From Mycobacterium sp. (lineage in GTDB: Bacteria; Actinomycetota; Actinomycetes; Mycobacteriales; Mycobacteriaceae), in assembly GCA_022841565.1 (NCBI GenBank), contig JALHRH010000008.1, positions 1 through 43,484 of the forward strand: a DNA stretch of 43,484 nucleotides, in the 5' to 3' direction. The notes below the pieces were generated by a model that was given only the letters and a program-made list of their open reading frames with translations, had not been told where the DNA came from and ran no database searches. This document shows, in pieces, positions 28,891 to 40,918 of the stretch. Position 1 is the first letter of the stretch; each line of letters begins with the position of its first letter. A program made the position numbers and the translations under genes.

Positions 28891-29137
28891 TGGCGCGGCC
28901 GACCGACGTGTGGTGTCCAGTACGCCGTGGGACCTCGTGATCGGGTCAGGATTCAAGTTCGAAGACCGCGGCGCTCACGAACTTACCGGGCGTGCGCGGA
29001 GAGTGGCGCCTCTTCGTCGTCACGTCTACATGACGGTGGTGTCGGGGCGAATCTTTTTCGCCTGCTGTCAGCCGCTGAGCACCAGGCCGTCTCAACCGCG
29101 ATTCGGCGGGTCCGCGCCGCTGCTGTACGAATAGTGA

Positions 29138-32734
<3,597 letters not shown>

Positions 32735-32804
32735 CCCGTTCTCCCGCGAGCAGGCGCGCTTCCGTGCGTGATTTTGCGTCACCTCGGCAGGTAGGTTGAC
32801 ACCA

Positions 32805-33191
32805 ATGACACCCACCTTCGCCGATCTGGCCAAAGCGCAATACATCCTGCTCACCACCTTTACCAAGGACGGGCGGCCCAAGCCGGTCCCCGTCTGGGCC
32901 GCAGCCGATGGTGACCGCCTCCTGGTTATCACGGAGGGAAAGTCCTGGAAGGTCAAGCGGATCCGCAACACGCCACACGTGACACTGGCCATCTGCGACA
33001 TGCGTGGCCGACCGAAAAGCGAGGCCATCGACGGCACCGCCGCCATTCTCGACAATTCACAGACCGCGGCCGTCTACAACGCGATCGGCAAGCGCTACGG
33101 CATCATCGGCAAGGTCTTCAACCTGTTTAGCAAGCTGCGCGGCGGCATGGAGAACAACGTTGGTCTTGAGCTCAGAGTGACTGAAAGCTAA
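32805..33191 (+). CDS. PPOX-class F420-dependent protein (Rv2061c-like)
   Basis: MTPTFADLAKAQYILLTTFTKDGRPKPVPVWAAADGDRLLVITEGKSWKVKRIRNTPHVTLAICDMRG. Start ATG at 32796 or 32805. Confidence 0.85.
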   Translation: MTPTFADLAKAQYILLTTFTKDGRPKPVPVWAAADGDRLLVITEGKSWKVKRIRNTPHVTLAICDMRGRPKSEAIDGTAAILDNSQTAAVYNAIGKRYGIIGKVFNLFSKLRGGMENNVGLELRVTES

Positions 33192-33261
33192 CCGCAGGCG
33201 CGCTCATCGACGAACACCGAGACCCGTGCGGGGCGCAACGATCTGCAGGGGCCCCGCCTCG

Positions 33262-34047
33262 TCAGGGCCGACGTCTGCGGCCGCCGTAGTACAGCGTCGC
33301 AGTGACGACGATCAGCGTGATCGCGGCCGCGGACGCGACGGCGAGCACTGCCGACCCGCGGTGCGCCGCGCTAATGGCAACGGCGACCAGCGCCCACAAA
33401 GCCGCCGCGACGTAGCTCGGTGCGCCGCGCAGGACGGCGGTGAGCACGATCGCCACCGCGGTGGCAAGCACCAGAATCATTACCTGCCAACCGGTTCCGG
33501 CGGCAGACCAGCCCGAGTGGATCAACGCGGCGGCGACGTTCACGAACACCGCGACACTGCTCCACCCGAGGTAAAGTCCGAAGCTCAGCGTGGCTAGCCG
33601 GCGTAGCCAGAGCGGGCAGGTCAGGGCGTCGCCATGACGCACCAGCAGTCGCACCACGTCGATCAGCGCGGCGACCATGATCGCGAAGACGACGACGGTA
33701 AGCCACAGCCAGTCCTGCGCGGCGATCACCAGCCAGGTGCTGAAGCCGATGAACACGACCGACGCCTCGATAAGCGCCCGGGTCTCCCATGACGCCCCCA
33801 GCCCGACCCGCAGCACCGCGAGGCACGTGATCGCGCACAACAGCGTGATTAGCCCCCAGATGGAGAACGCGTACCCAGCGGGCGTAATCAGCGCCTCGTT
33901 AGTGGCCCCAGACGACAAGAAGTTGCCGAACAACCGGGCACTGACCAGCGGTGCCGCCAGCTGGCTGAGCGCCAGCAGCGTGGCGACCCAACGCCACGTC
34001 TTCACCGACAAATTAGTTTGCGGAACAACCGCATTGCTTTCGGTCAT
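33262..34047 (-). CDS. TspO/MBR-like multi-TM membrane protein
   Basis: 261 aa, many hydrophobic helices; PAGYAFSIWGLITLL resembles the TspO/YdaH-type motif (P.G..F.IW..I). Confidence 0.6.
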   Translation of the reverse strand: MTESNAVVPQTNLSVKTWRWVATLLALSQLAAPLVSARLFGNFLSSGATNEALITPAGYAFSIWGLITLLCAITCLAVLRVGLGASWETRALIEASVVFIGFSTWLVIAAQDWLWLTVVVFAIMVAALIDVVRLLVRHGDALTCPLWLRRLATLSFGLYLGWSSVAVFVNVAAALIHSGWSAAGTGWQVMILVLATAVAIVLTAVLRGAPSYVAAALWALVAVAISAAHRGSAVLAVASAAAITLIVVTATLYYGGRRRRP

Positions 34048-34111
34048 GTGTCATTGTCCTTCCCCGGCAGCGGGTTGGAACGGGATTGTCGAGCTGCGCC
34101 TGGCACGCGCG

Positions 34112-34813
34112 TCAGTCGCGGGTCACCAGGTGCTCGCCGAAGAACGCGAACACCCGTCGCCACGCGTCTTCGGTCGCGGCGTCGTCGTAGCCGAAGCCGG
34201 TGACCCGTAATAGCGGCTGGGCGGGCAGTTGGTTGGCGAAGCTGTGCCCGACGCCGGGGTAGGACTTGATGTCGGCGGTGATGTTCTTGGCCGTGGTCAC
34301 TTCACGCAGGCGCTTGGCCGCGCCGATACCCAGCGGGTCGCGACTGCCGAAGCTCGCCACGATGGGGCAGGCACCGTCCAACGTCGCACTGAGCTGTCGC
34401 GGCAGCGGAGTGCCGTAGAACGGCGCCGAGGCGCCAAAGCCCTTGGGCGACAGCACCAGTGCGAACTGGCCGCCCATGCAGAAGCCGGCAATTCCGATCC
34501 GTCCGGAGCATTCGGGCATGCCCAGCAGATGCTCCCGCGCCGCCATGACGTCATCGATGGCGGGGCCGTGCTTGGTCAGCACGTCGCGGATCACCCGGGT
34601 GATGCATCGGGCCCGGCCGCCCCGCGCGTACAGGTTCGGCGTCAGCGCCACGTAACCCGCTCGAGCCACCCGCTCGGACACCGCCTCGTTGTCCGGTGCG
34701 TAGCCGATCGCGTCGTGGACTATCACTACTCCGGGCCACGGGCCCTGCCCGGAGGGAACGTTCAGCAGCGCATCGATCGGTCCAGCGGGTGTGTTGAGCT
34801 CAATCGTCGTCAT
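34112..34813 (-). CDS. Dienelactone hydrolase family protein (Rv2054-like)
   Basis: MTTIELNTPAGPIDALLNVPSGQGPWPGVVIVHDAIGYAPDN..., GIAGFCMGGQFAL (G-x-C-x-G-G nucleophile). Internal start chosen (MTTIEL). Confidence 0.85.
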   Translation of the reverse strand: MTTIELNTPAGPIDALLNVPSGQGPWPGVVIVHDAIGYAPDNEAVSERVARAGYVALTPNLYARGGRARCITRVIRDVLTKHGPAIDDVMAAREHLLGMPECSGRIGIAGFCMGGQFALVLSPKGFGASAPFYGTPLPRQLSATLDGACPIVASFGSRDPLGIGAAKRLREVTTAKNITADIKSYPGVGHSFANQLPAQPLLRVTGFGYDDAATEDAWRRVFAFFGEHLVTRD

Positions 34814-34850
34814 AGCGTCATCTAACTGCAGCCGCCGGGCGACCGTTCGC

Positions 34851-34877
34851 GGAACTCCGGCAAGCGGCGCAGACGTT
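34851..34877 (+). promoter_or_regulatory. Candidate ECF-sigma (SigE/SigH-type) promoter upstream of fxsA
   Basis: GGAAC (34851-34855), 18 nt, CGTT (34874-34877), 8 nt before the fxsA ATG at 34886. Confidence 0.5.
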
Positions 34878-34885
34878 GGCGTCAC

Positions 34886-35380
34886 ATGGTTGGACGGCTG
34901 TTTCTCATCTACGCCGTTGTCGAGCTCATGGTGATTATCGGGCTGGCGGCGGCAATCGGCGTCGGCTGGACCGTCGTGGTGCTGCTGGGCACCCTCGTTC
35001 TAGGACTGGGCCTGGGGGCTCCCATGGGCGGCCTGCAGCTCACCCGGCAGTTCATCGCGCTGCGATCCGGTGTGCGGGAACCGCGGAGCGCGCTGAGCGA
35101 CGGCGCGCTGACGGCGTTGGCCACCGGACTGGTCGTTGTTCCCGGTTTGGCCACCACCGTTCTGGGGCTATTGCTGCTGGTGCCGCCGATCCGCGCGGCG
35201 GCACGTCCGGCCCTCACCGCCGTCGCGGTGCGTGTATTCCTTCGCCGCGTTCCGCTGATCAGCGCCGACCCGGTCGGGGTGCCGCGCCAGGACTACATCG
35301 ACGGCGAAGTGATCGACGTCGTCGACGGCGAGCCGCAGACCCTGCCCCGCGCCCCGGTCCCATATCAGCCGCCGGCGTAG
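34886..35380 (+). CDS. fxsA: FxsA family membrane protein
   Basis: LFLIYAVVELMVIIGLAAAIGVGWTVVVLLGTLVLGLGLG...ALATGLVVVPGLATTVLGLLLLVPPIRAAARP. Confidence 0.88.
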   Translation: MVGRLFLIYAVVELMVIIGLAAAIGVGWTVVVLLGTLVLGLGLGAPMGGLQLTRQFIALRSGVREPRSALSDGALTALATGLVVVPGLATTVLGLLLLVPPIRAAARPALTAVAVRVFLRRVPLISADPVGVPRQDYIDGEVIDVVDGEPQTLPRAPVPYQPPA

Positions 35381-35416
35381 GTCCACTCTTCCCCGCCCCC
35401 CATCTAGGGTGTCGCC

Positions 35417-37015
35417 GTGACGTCTACCACGCTGCTCGTGAATGGCCGGGTGTACAGCCCCAGTCATCCCGAAGCCACCGCCATGGCCGTCCGCGGTGAT
35501 GTCATCGCGTGGCTGGGCAGCGATCAGGTGGGGCGTAGTCATTTTCCGGATGCCGACGTGCAGGATCTCGCTGGTGCCTTCGTGGCTCCCGGATTCGTCG
35601 ACAGCCACATTCATGTGACCGCAACCGGCCTGGCTATCAGCGGGCTGGATCTGCGTGGCGCCGTTTCCCGGGCGCAGGTCCTGCAAATGGTTTCCGACTA
35701 TGCGGCGGCCAACCCGAGTGGACCGGTGTGGGGGCACGGCTGGGACGAGTCGACGTGGCCGGAGAACACCCCGCCCAGCACCGAGGACCTGGACCGGGTG
35801 CTCGGTGATCGTCCCGCCTATCTGACCCGAGTCGACGTGCACTCGGCGGTGGCCTCGTCCGGATTGCGACGCCTCGTGCCAGATCTGCCGTCAAAGGCGG
35901 GCTTCGACGCCGGGCAGCCGCTGGCCGGCGATGCGCATCACCAGGTGCGGGCGGTCGCCCGCGGCCTGCTGACCGACGATCAACTCGCCGAAGCCCGCGT
36001 CGCGGCGCTGCAGGCGTTGGCCGCGTCCGGCATCGTCGCGGTGCATGAGTGCGCCGGACCGGAGATCGGCGGGCTCGATGACTGGCTGGCGCTGCGCGGT
36101 CTCGACCACGGCGTGGAGGTGATCGGGTACTGGGGGGAGCCAGTGACCACCCCCACATACGCGCGCACCCTGATCGCAGAGACCGGCGCCCGGGGCCTGG
36201 CCGGTGATCTGTTCATTGACGGCGCGTTGGGCTCGCGCACCGCTTGGCTGCACGAGCCCTATGCCGATGCGCCCGGCTGTACGGGCACCCGCCATCTCGA
36301 CCTGGGGGCCATCGAAGCTCACGTCCGCGCGTGCAGCGACGCCGAAGTGACCGCCGGGTTCCACGTCATTGGCGATGCCGCAGTCTCGGCGGTGGTGGAC
36401 GCCTTCGAACGAGTCGTGGCCGACCTCGGGGTGGCTGCCGTTGCCCGCTGCGGGCACCGGTTGGAGCATCTGGAAATGGTCACCGCCGAACAGGCCGCCA
36501 AGCTGGGAGCATGGGGCGTCATCGCCAGCGTGCAGCCCAATTTCGACGCTCTGTGGGGCGGCGCCGAAGGCATGTACGCGCGGCGGCTCGGTCCGAACCG
36601 AGGTTGCCGGCTCAACCCGCTGGCGCTGTTAGCATCGCAAGGCGTGCCACTCGCCTTCGGTTCTGACGCGCCTGTTACCGGCTTCCAGCCTTGGGCGAGT
36701 GTGCGTGCCGCGATGCATCACCGCACGCCCGGAAGTGGGGTTTCGGCACGGGCGGCGTTCGCCGCGGCAACCCGCGGCGGCTGGCGGGCCTGCGGCGTCC
36801 GCGACGGCATAGCCGGCACCCTGGTCCCGGGCGCGCCGGCCTCGTATGGGGTGTGGGACGCCGGTGTGCTCGACGCCAGCGCTCCTCGTGACGCCGTGCA
36901 ACGCTGGTCGACCGACCCGCGCTCCCGGGTTCCCGCGCTACCGCGCCTCGACGAACACGACGCGTTGCCGCAATGCCGCCAAACCGTGCACCGGGGCGCC
37001 GTCATCCATGGGTAG
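35417..37015 (+). CDS. Amidohydrolase family protein (Rv2052c-like, YtcJ type)
   Basis: [75 protein letters not shown]. Confidence 0.88.
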   Translation: MTSTTLLVNGRVYSPSHPEATAMAVRGDVIAWLGSDQVGRSHFPDADVQDLAGAFVAPGFVDSHIHVTATGLAISGLDLRGAVSRAQVLQMVSDYAAANPSGPVWGHGWDESTWPENTPPSTEDLDRVLGDRPAYLTRVDVHSAVASSGLRRLVPDLPSKAGFDAGQPLAGDAHHQVRAVARGLLTDDQLAEARVAALQALAASGIVAVHECAGPEIGGLDDWLALRGLDHGVEVIGYWGEPVTTPTYARTLIAETGARGLAGDLFIDGALGSRTAWLHEPYADAPGCTGTRHLDLGAIEAHVRACSDAEVTAGFHVIGDAAVSAVVDAFERVVADLGVAAVARCGHRLEHLEMVTAEQAAKLGAWGVIASVQPNFDALWGGAEGMYARRLGPNRGCRLNPLALLASQGVPLAFGSDAPVTGFQPWASVRAAMHHRTPGSGVSARAAFAAATRGGWRACGVRDGIAGTLVPGAPASYGVWDAGVLDASAPRDAVQRWSTDPRSRVPALPRLDEHDALPQCRQTVHRGAVIHG

Positions 37016-38969
37016 CGAGAGCGACTCCGAAGACCGCCGGAACGACGACCCCGCTACCGGCCCGGAGCAAATACCGAGTGATTCGCTGGGTGTAGACCCC
37101 CGCGAGTTGCCAACAGCACGGGCTGGCGGCGCTGCTGGGCTGGGTCAGCTGGCCCGCCGCGTCGGTGCGCGGAACGCGAAGGCCGTCTGGGCCTGGCTGC
37201 GGCCCCGGTTGGCGCGGCTGGCCGTCACGCTCGCCGGCGGCCTGCTGATGTACGCCAGTTTTTCGACGCTCGACTGGTGGTGGGCCGCCGTCATCGCGAT
37301 CGCGGTATTGGCCTGGGTGTTGATGCATCCCGCCACCACACCGGCCGGGGGGCTGGGCTACGGCTTCTTGTTCGGTGTCGCGTTCTACGTGCCGTTGTTG
37401 CCGTGGATCAGCACGCTGGTGGGCGAGATGCCCTGGCTGGTGCTGGCGACGGTGTGCGCATGCTTCCCGGGCCTGTTCGGCCTGTGTGCGGTAGTGGTAC
37501 GGCGGCTCCCCGGATGGCCGATCTGGTTCGCGGTGCTCTGGGGCGCCCTGGAGTGGTTCAAATCGATCTTTCCGTTCGGTGGCTTTCCCTGGGGATCGGT
37601 TGCCTTCGGTCAAGCCAGCGGGCCGCTGTTGCCGTTGGTGCAACTCGGCGGTGTTCCGCTGTTGTCAACGTCGGTGGCGCTGGTGGGTGCCAGCGCGGCG
37701 GCGATCGCCCTCGAGACCGAGAAGTACCTGCGAACCGGTGGTAACACCGGGTCAACCGGAGGCGAGGCTCGACCGCCGGCGGTCGTATTGCCCGGCGTCA
37801 GCATCTGCCTCGTTTTGTTGGCCGCCGTCCTGGTCTGGCCGCAGGTGCGGCACGCGGGCACCGGTTCGGGCGGTGAACCTACCGTCACCGTCGCCGTTGT
37901 GCAGGGCAACGTGCCCCGCCTCGGCCTGGAGTTCAACGCACAGCGCCGCGCGGTCTTGGACAACCACGTCAGCCAGACGCTGCGGTTGGCCGACGATGTG
38001 CGAACCGGTCTGGCCCCGCAACCCCGGTTCGTCATCTGGCCGGAGAATTCATCGGACATCGATCCGTTCGCCAACCCAGACGCCGGCCAGGAGATCTCGA
38101 AGGCCGCCGACGCGATCGGGGCGCCGATCCTGATCGGAACGCTGCTCGCGAGGCCGGGCCGCATGGACGACAACCCCGAATACACCAACACGATGATCGT
38201 GTGGAATCCCGGCACGGGGCCCGCCGGCCGACACGACAAGGCGATCGTGCAGCCGTTCGGTGAGTACCTGCCCATGCGGTGGCTTTTCCGGCATCTCTCC
38301 TCCTACGCCGACCGCGCCGGCTACTTCGTGCCCGTTCCTGGCAGCGGGGTGGTACGCATCGCCGGGGTGCCGGTCGGAGTCGCCACCTGCTGGGAAGTGG
38401 TATTCGATCGCGCGCCGCGCAACTCCGTGCTCAACGGCGCGCAGGTGCTGGCTGTGCCCAGCAACAACGCCACTTTCACCAAGGCCATGAGTGAGCAACA
38501 GCTGGCATTCGCCAAGGTTCGCGCCGTCGAGCACGACCGCTTCGTTCTGGTGGCCGGAACCACCGGGATCAGCGCCGTGATCGCGCCAGACGGCGCTGAG
38601 GTGAAGCGCACTGAGTTCTTCGCCCCGGACTACATCGACACCCAGGTACGTCTCAAAACCACGCTGACGCCGGCGACACGCTGGGCGCCGGTCCTGCAGT
38701 GGGTGCTGATCGGGACGGCTGGGGCGGCGGTGGTCTTCGCGATACGGCACAATAGTGCTTTCTCCGGCTGGTTCCCACGTTCGAGGCGCCCGCGGTTGCC
38801 AAGGCGGTCGGGGCCGGATGAACCTGACGATTCCGATTCGCCGTCAGCTGAAACGGACGACATGGAAGTTGCGAACGAATCAGCGACGGCACACGTTGGG
38901 ACTGCTAACGACGCCCCGTCCGACGAGGGCGACCGAACGTATATCGGGCGAAATGAAGGAGCTACATGA
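37008..38969 (+). CDS. lnt: Apolipoprotein N-acyltransferase (Lnt; corresponds to domain 1 of M. tuberculosis Ppm1)
   Basis: Multi-TM N-terminus plus CN-hydrolase domain with IWPENSS, K in [14 protein letters not shown] and [12 protein letters not shown] (E-K-C triad). Confidence 0.88.
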   Translation: MGSESDSEDRRNDDPATGPEQIPSDSLGVDPRELPTARAGGAAGLGQLARRVGARNAKAVWAWLRPRLARLAVTLAGGLLMYASFSTLDWWWAAVIAIAVLAWVLMHPATTPAGGLGYGFLFGVAFYVPLLPWISTLVGEMPWLVLATVCACFPGLFGLCAVVVRRLPGWPIWFAVLWGALEWFKSIFPFGGFPWGSVAFGQASGPLLPLVQLGGVPLLSTSVALVGASAAAIALETEKYLRTGGNTGSTGGEARPPAVVLPGVSICLVLLAAVLVWPQVRHAGTGSGGEPTVTVAVVQGNVPRLGLEFNAQRRAVLDNHVSQTLRLADDVRTGLAPQPRFVIWPENSSDIDPFANPDAGQEISKAADAIGAPILIGTLLARPGRMDDNPEYTNTMIVWNPGTGPAGRHDKAIVQPFGEYLPMRWLFRHLSSYADRAGYFVPVPGSGVVRIAGVPVGVATCWEVVFDRAPRNSVLNGAQVLAVPSNNATFTKAMSEQQLAFAKVRAVEHDRFVLVAGTTGISAVIAPDGAEVKRTEFFAPDYIDTQVRLKTTLTPATRWAPVLQWVLIGTAGAAVVFAIRHNSAFSGWFPRSRRPRLPRRSGPDEPDDSDSPSAETDDMEVANESATAHVGTANDAPSDEGDRTYIGRNEGAT

Positions 38970-39754
38970 CCACCGGCCAGCCTGCGCCCGAGGTTGCGGG
39001 CAACAGTCCCAGCCAGCGCGTCCTGGTGATCATCCCCACCTATAACGAGCGGGAGAACCTGCCGCTCATTCATCGACGCGTGACGGACGCGTGCCCCGAC
39101 GTCCACGTCCTCGTCGTCGACGACAACAGTCCCGACGGCACGGGCCAGCTCGCAGACGAGCTGGCCGCGGCCGATCCCCATCGCATCCACGTGCTCCATC
39201 GAACCGTCAAGAACGGCCTGGGCGCCGCTTACCTCGAGGGTTTCGCCTGGGGGCTGAGCCGCGATTACTCGGTCTTGGTCGAAATGGACGCCGATGGCAG
39301 CCACGCGCCCGAACAGCTCTACCGGCTGTTGGAGGCCGTCGACGCTGGCGCAGACCTGGCGATCGGCTCGCGTTACGTACACGGCGGCGCCGTACGGAAC
39401 TGGCCATGGCGCCGCTGGGCGTTGTCGTGGACTGCCAACACGTACTCGCGGCTCGCTCTGGGCGTCGGGGTCCACGACATCACTGCCGGTTACCGCGCGT
39501 ATCGCCGCGAGGTGCTCGAGACGATCGATCTGGCTAGCGTCGACTCCAAGGGGTACTGCTTCCAGATCGAAATGACCTGGCGGACCGTCAATACCGGGTT
39601 CGTGGTTGTCGAGGTGCCGATCACCTTCACTGAGCGTGCGATCGGTGTGTCGAAAATGAGCGGCTCCAACATCCGCGAGGCGCTGGTCAAGGTCGCCCAG
39701 TGGGGCATCGAGGGCAGGCGCAACCGCACCCCGGTTAGTCGCACTCACACCTGA
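38966..39754 (+). CDS. ppm1: Polyprenol monophosphomannose synthase (GT2)
   Basis: [57 protein letters not shown] overlap with lnt. Confidence 0.92.
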   Translation: MTTGQPAPEVAGNSPSQRVLVIIPTYNERENLPLIHRRVTDACPDVHVLVVDDNSPDGTGQLADELAAADPHRIHVLHRTVKNGLGAAYLEGFAWGLSRDYSVLVEMDADGSHAPEQLYRLLEAVDAGADLAIGSRYVHGGAVRNWPWRRWALSWTANTYSRLALGVGVHDITAGYRAYRREVLETIDLASVDSKGYCFQIEMTWRTVNTGFVVVEVPITFTERAIGVSKMSGSNIREALVKVAQWGIEGRRNRTPVSRTHT

Positions 39755-39765
39755 GCGGCGACCCG

Positions 39766-40101
39766 CTAACTACGGCGGCGTGACCGGATCAGCTCCAATC
39801 GTTCCTTGAGCAGCTCTTCTAGCTCCTCGACCGAGCGGCGCTCCAGCAGCATGTCCCAGTGCGTACGCGGCGGCTTGACCTTTTTCGGCTCGGGCAGGTC
39901 ACCTTCGATCAGGGTACCTTCCATGCCATTGCGGCACAGCCAGGTCCCGGGAATCTCGGCGTCATCGGCGAACGGGACCTCGAACTCCTCGCCGTTCTCG
40001 GTGCGGTACCGAGCGATCTGGCGCGGTGCGAGGTCATGGTTGCGGTCCGTCTCATAGCTCACGGCTCCGAGGCGACTACCTCGTAGGACACGATCAGCCA
40101 T
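39766..40101 (-). CDS. rbpA: RNA polymerase-binding protein RbpA
   Basis: 111 aa MADRVLRGSRLGAVSYETDRNHDLAPRQIARYRTENGEEFEVPFADDAEIPGTWLCRNG...THWDMLLERRSVEELEELLKERLELI, characteristic RbpA. Confidence 0.96.
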   Translation of the reverse strand: MADRVLRGSRLGAVSYETDRNHDLAPRQIARYRTENGEEFEVPFADDAEIPGTWLCRNGMEGTLIEGDLPEPKKVKPPRTHWDMLLERRSVEELEELLKERLELIRSRRRS

Positions 40102-40163
40102 TGGTGCTGCTCCTCTAGGTCTGGAGAGCTCCTGTTGCTCCCGTAATCTGAATCTCCTAAGCG

Positions 40164-40191
40164 AACGTTAAGACCGTCTGCACTAGTTCCC
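40164..40191 (-). promoter_or_regulatory. Candidate ECF-sigma (SigE/SigH-type) promoter upstream of rbpA
   Basis: Minus strand GGGAAC-18 nt-CGTT (gggaactagtgcagacggtcttaacgtt). Confidence 0.5.
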
Positions 40192-40274
40192 GGTTTTACA
40201 TGTTCCTGCTAGTGCGCGACGCGACTATCCATGATACCGGGATCGCGACTGGTAACGGACTAAAGTCGTCAGTC

Positions 40275-40625
40275 GTGAGTCGTCGCGTCCGACCTCAGCC
40301 GTGCCGCTGGTGTGGTCGTGACGTGACCGATGTCGGCATGGGCCGCCGTCGCCAGTACTGCAGGCAATCGTGTCGGCAGCGGGCCTACGAACAGCGGGCG
40401 ATGATTTCCCGTGGCGAAGTGGCTGTCCTGCCCGCCGATGCGGTGGTGTTGTCAGCCGAGGAGGCCGCCGACCTCGCGGATCGCGTCTACCAGGTCAGGT
40501 GTGCCGCTGAGGATGTCGTCACGGCACTGGATGAAGGCGCGGCGGCGGTCGAGTTGCGCGAACTGTGCGACGAGCTGCTGCGCGCCGCCAGGGCCGCCGA
40601 CGGATGGCGCCGCGTCGGAGTCTGA
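40275..40625 (+). CDS. Rv2049c-like conserved hypothetical protein with Cys-rich N-terminus
   Basis: MSRRVRPQPCRWCGRDVTDVGMGRRRQYCRQSCRQRAYEQRA (C-x2-C ... C-x3-C, Zn-ribbon-like). GTG start at 40275 in the frame of ORF 40200..40625. Confidence 0.75.
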   Translation: MSRRVRPQPCRWCGRDVTDVGMGRRRQYCRQSCRQRAYEQRAMISRGEVAVLPADAVVLSAEEAADLADRVYQVRCAAEDVVTALDEGAAAVELRELCDELLRAARAADGWRRVGV

Positions 40626-40918
40626 GCCGCGCGGTCGAACCCTCGTCGCGACCGGACCGGTACAGTCGCGCCATGGACGGCGGGCCGGGTGTACAAGTGA
40701 GTGCAGAGGGCTCACGGTACGCGGGGTGCCGGAGCGTTCCTTATCTAGCTGGGAGTATCCGACGTTTTTGAAATCCTGCCGGAGTTGGCGATACTCACGA
40801 GCGAGATTCTTGGGTCGGAATGCTGGACCAAGCGGTTGCTTCGTGCAGCAACTTCGATGACTCGGCGAGAGCCGCATCCGGCGGGTCAGAGACGACCGAA
40901 ATAGGCGAGGGGTTAGTA

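Noticed and set aside
28891-29137. Possible cobalamin riboswitch upstream of cobN
   Set aside because: No recognisable B12-box or conserved core; cannot be supported by eye.
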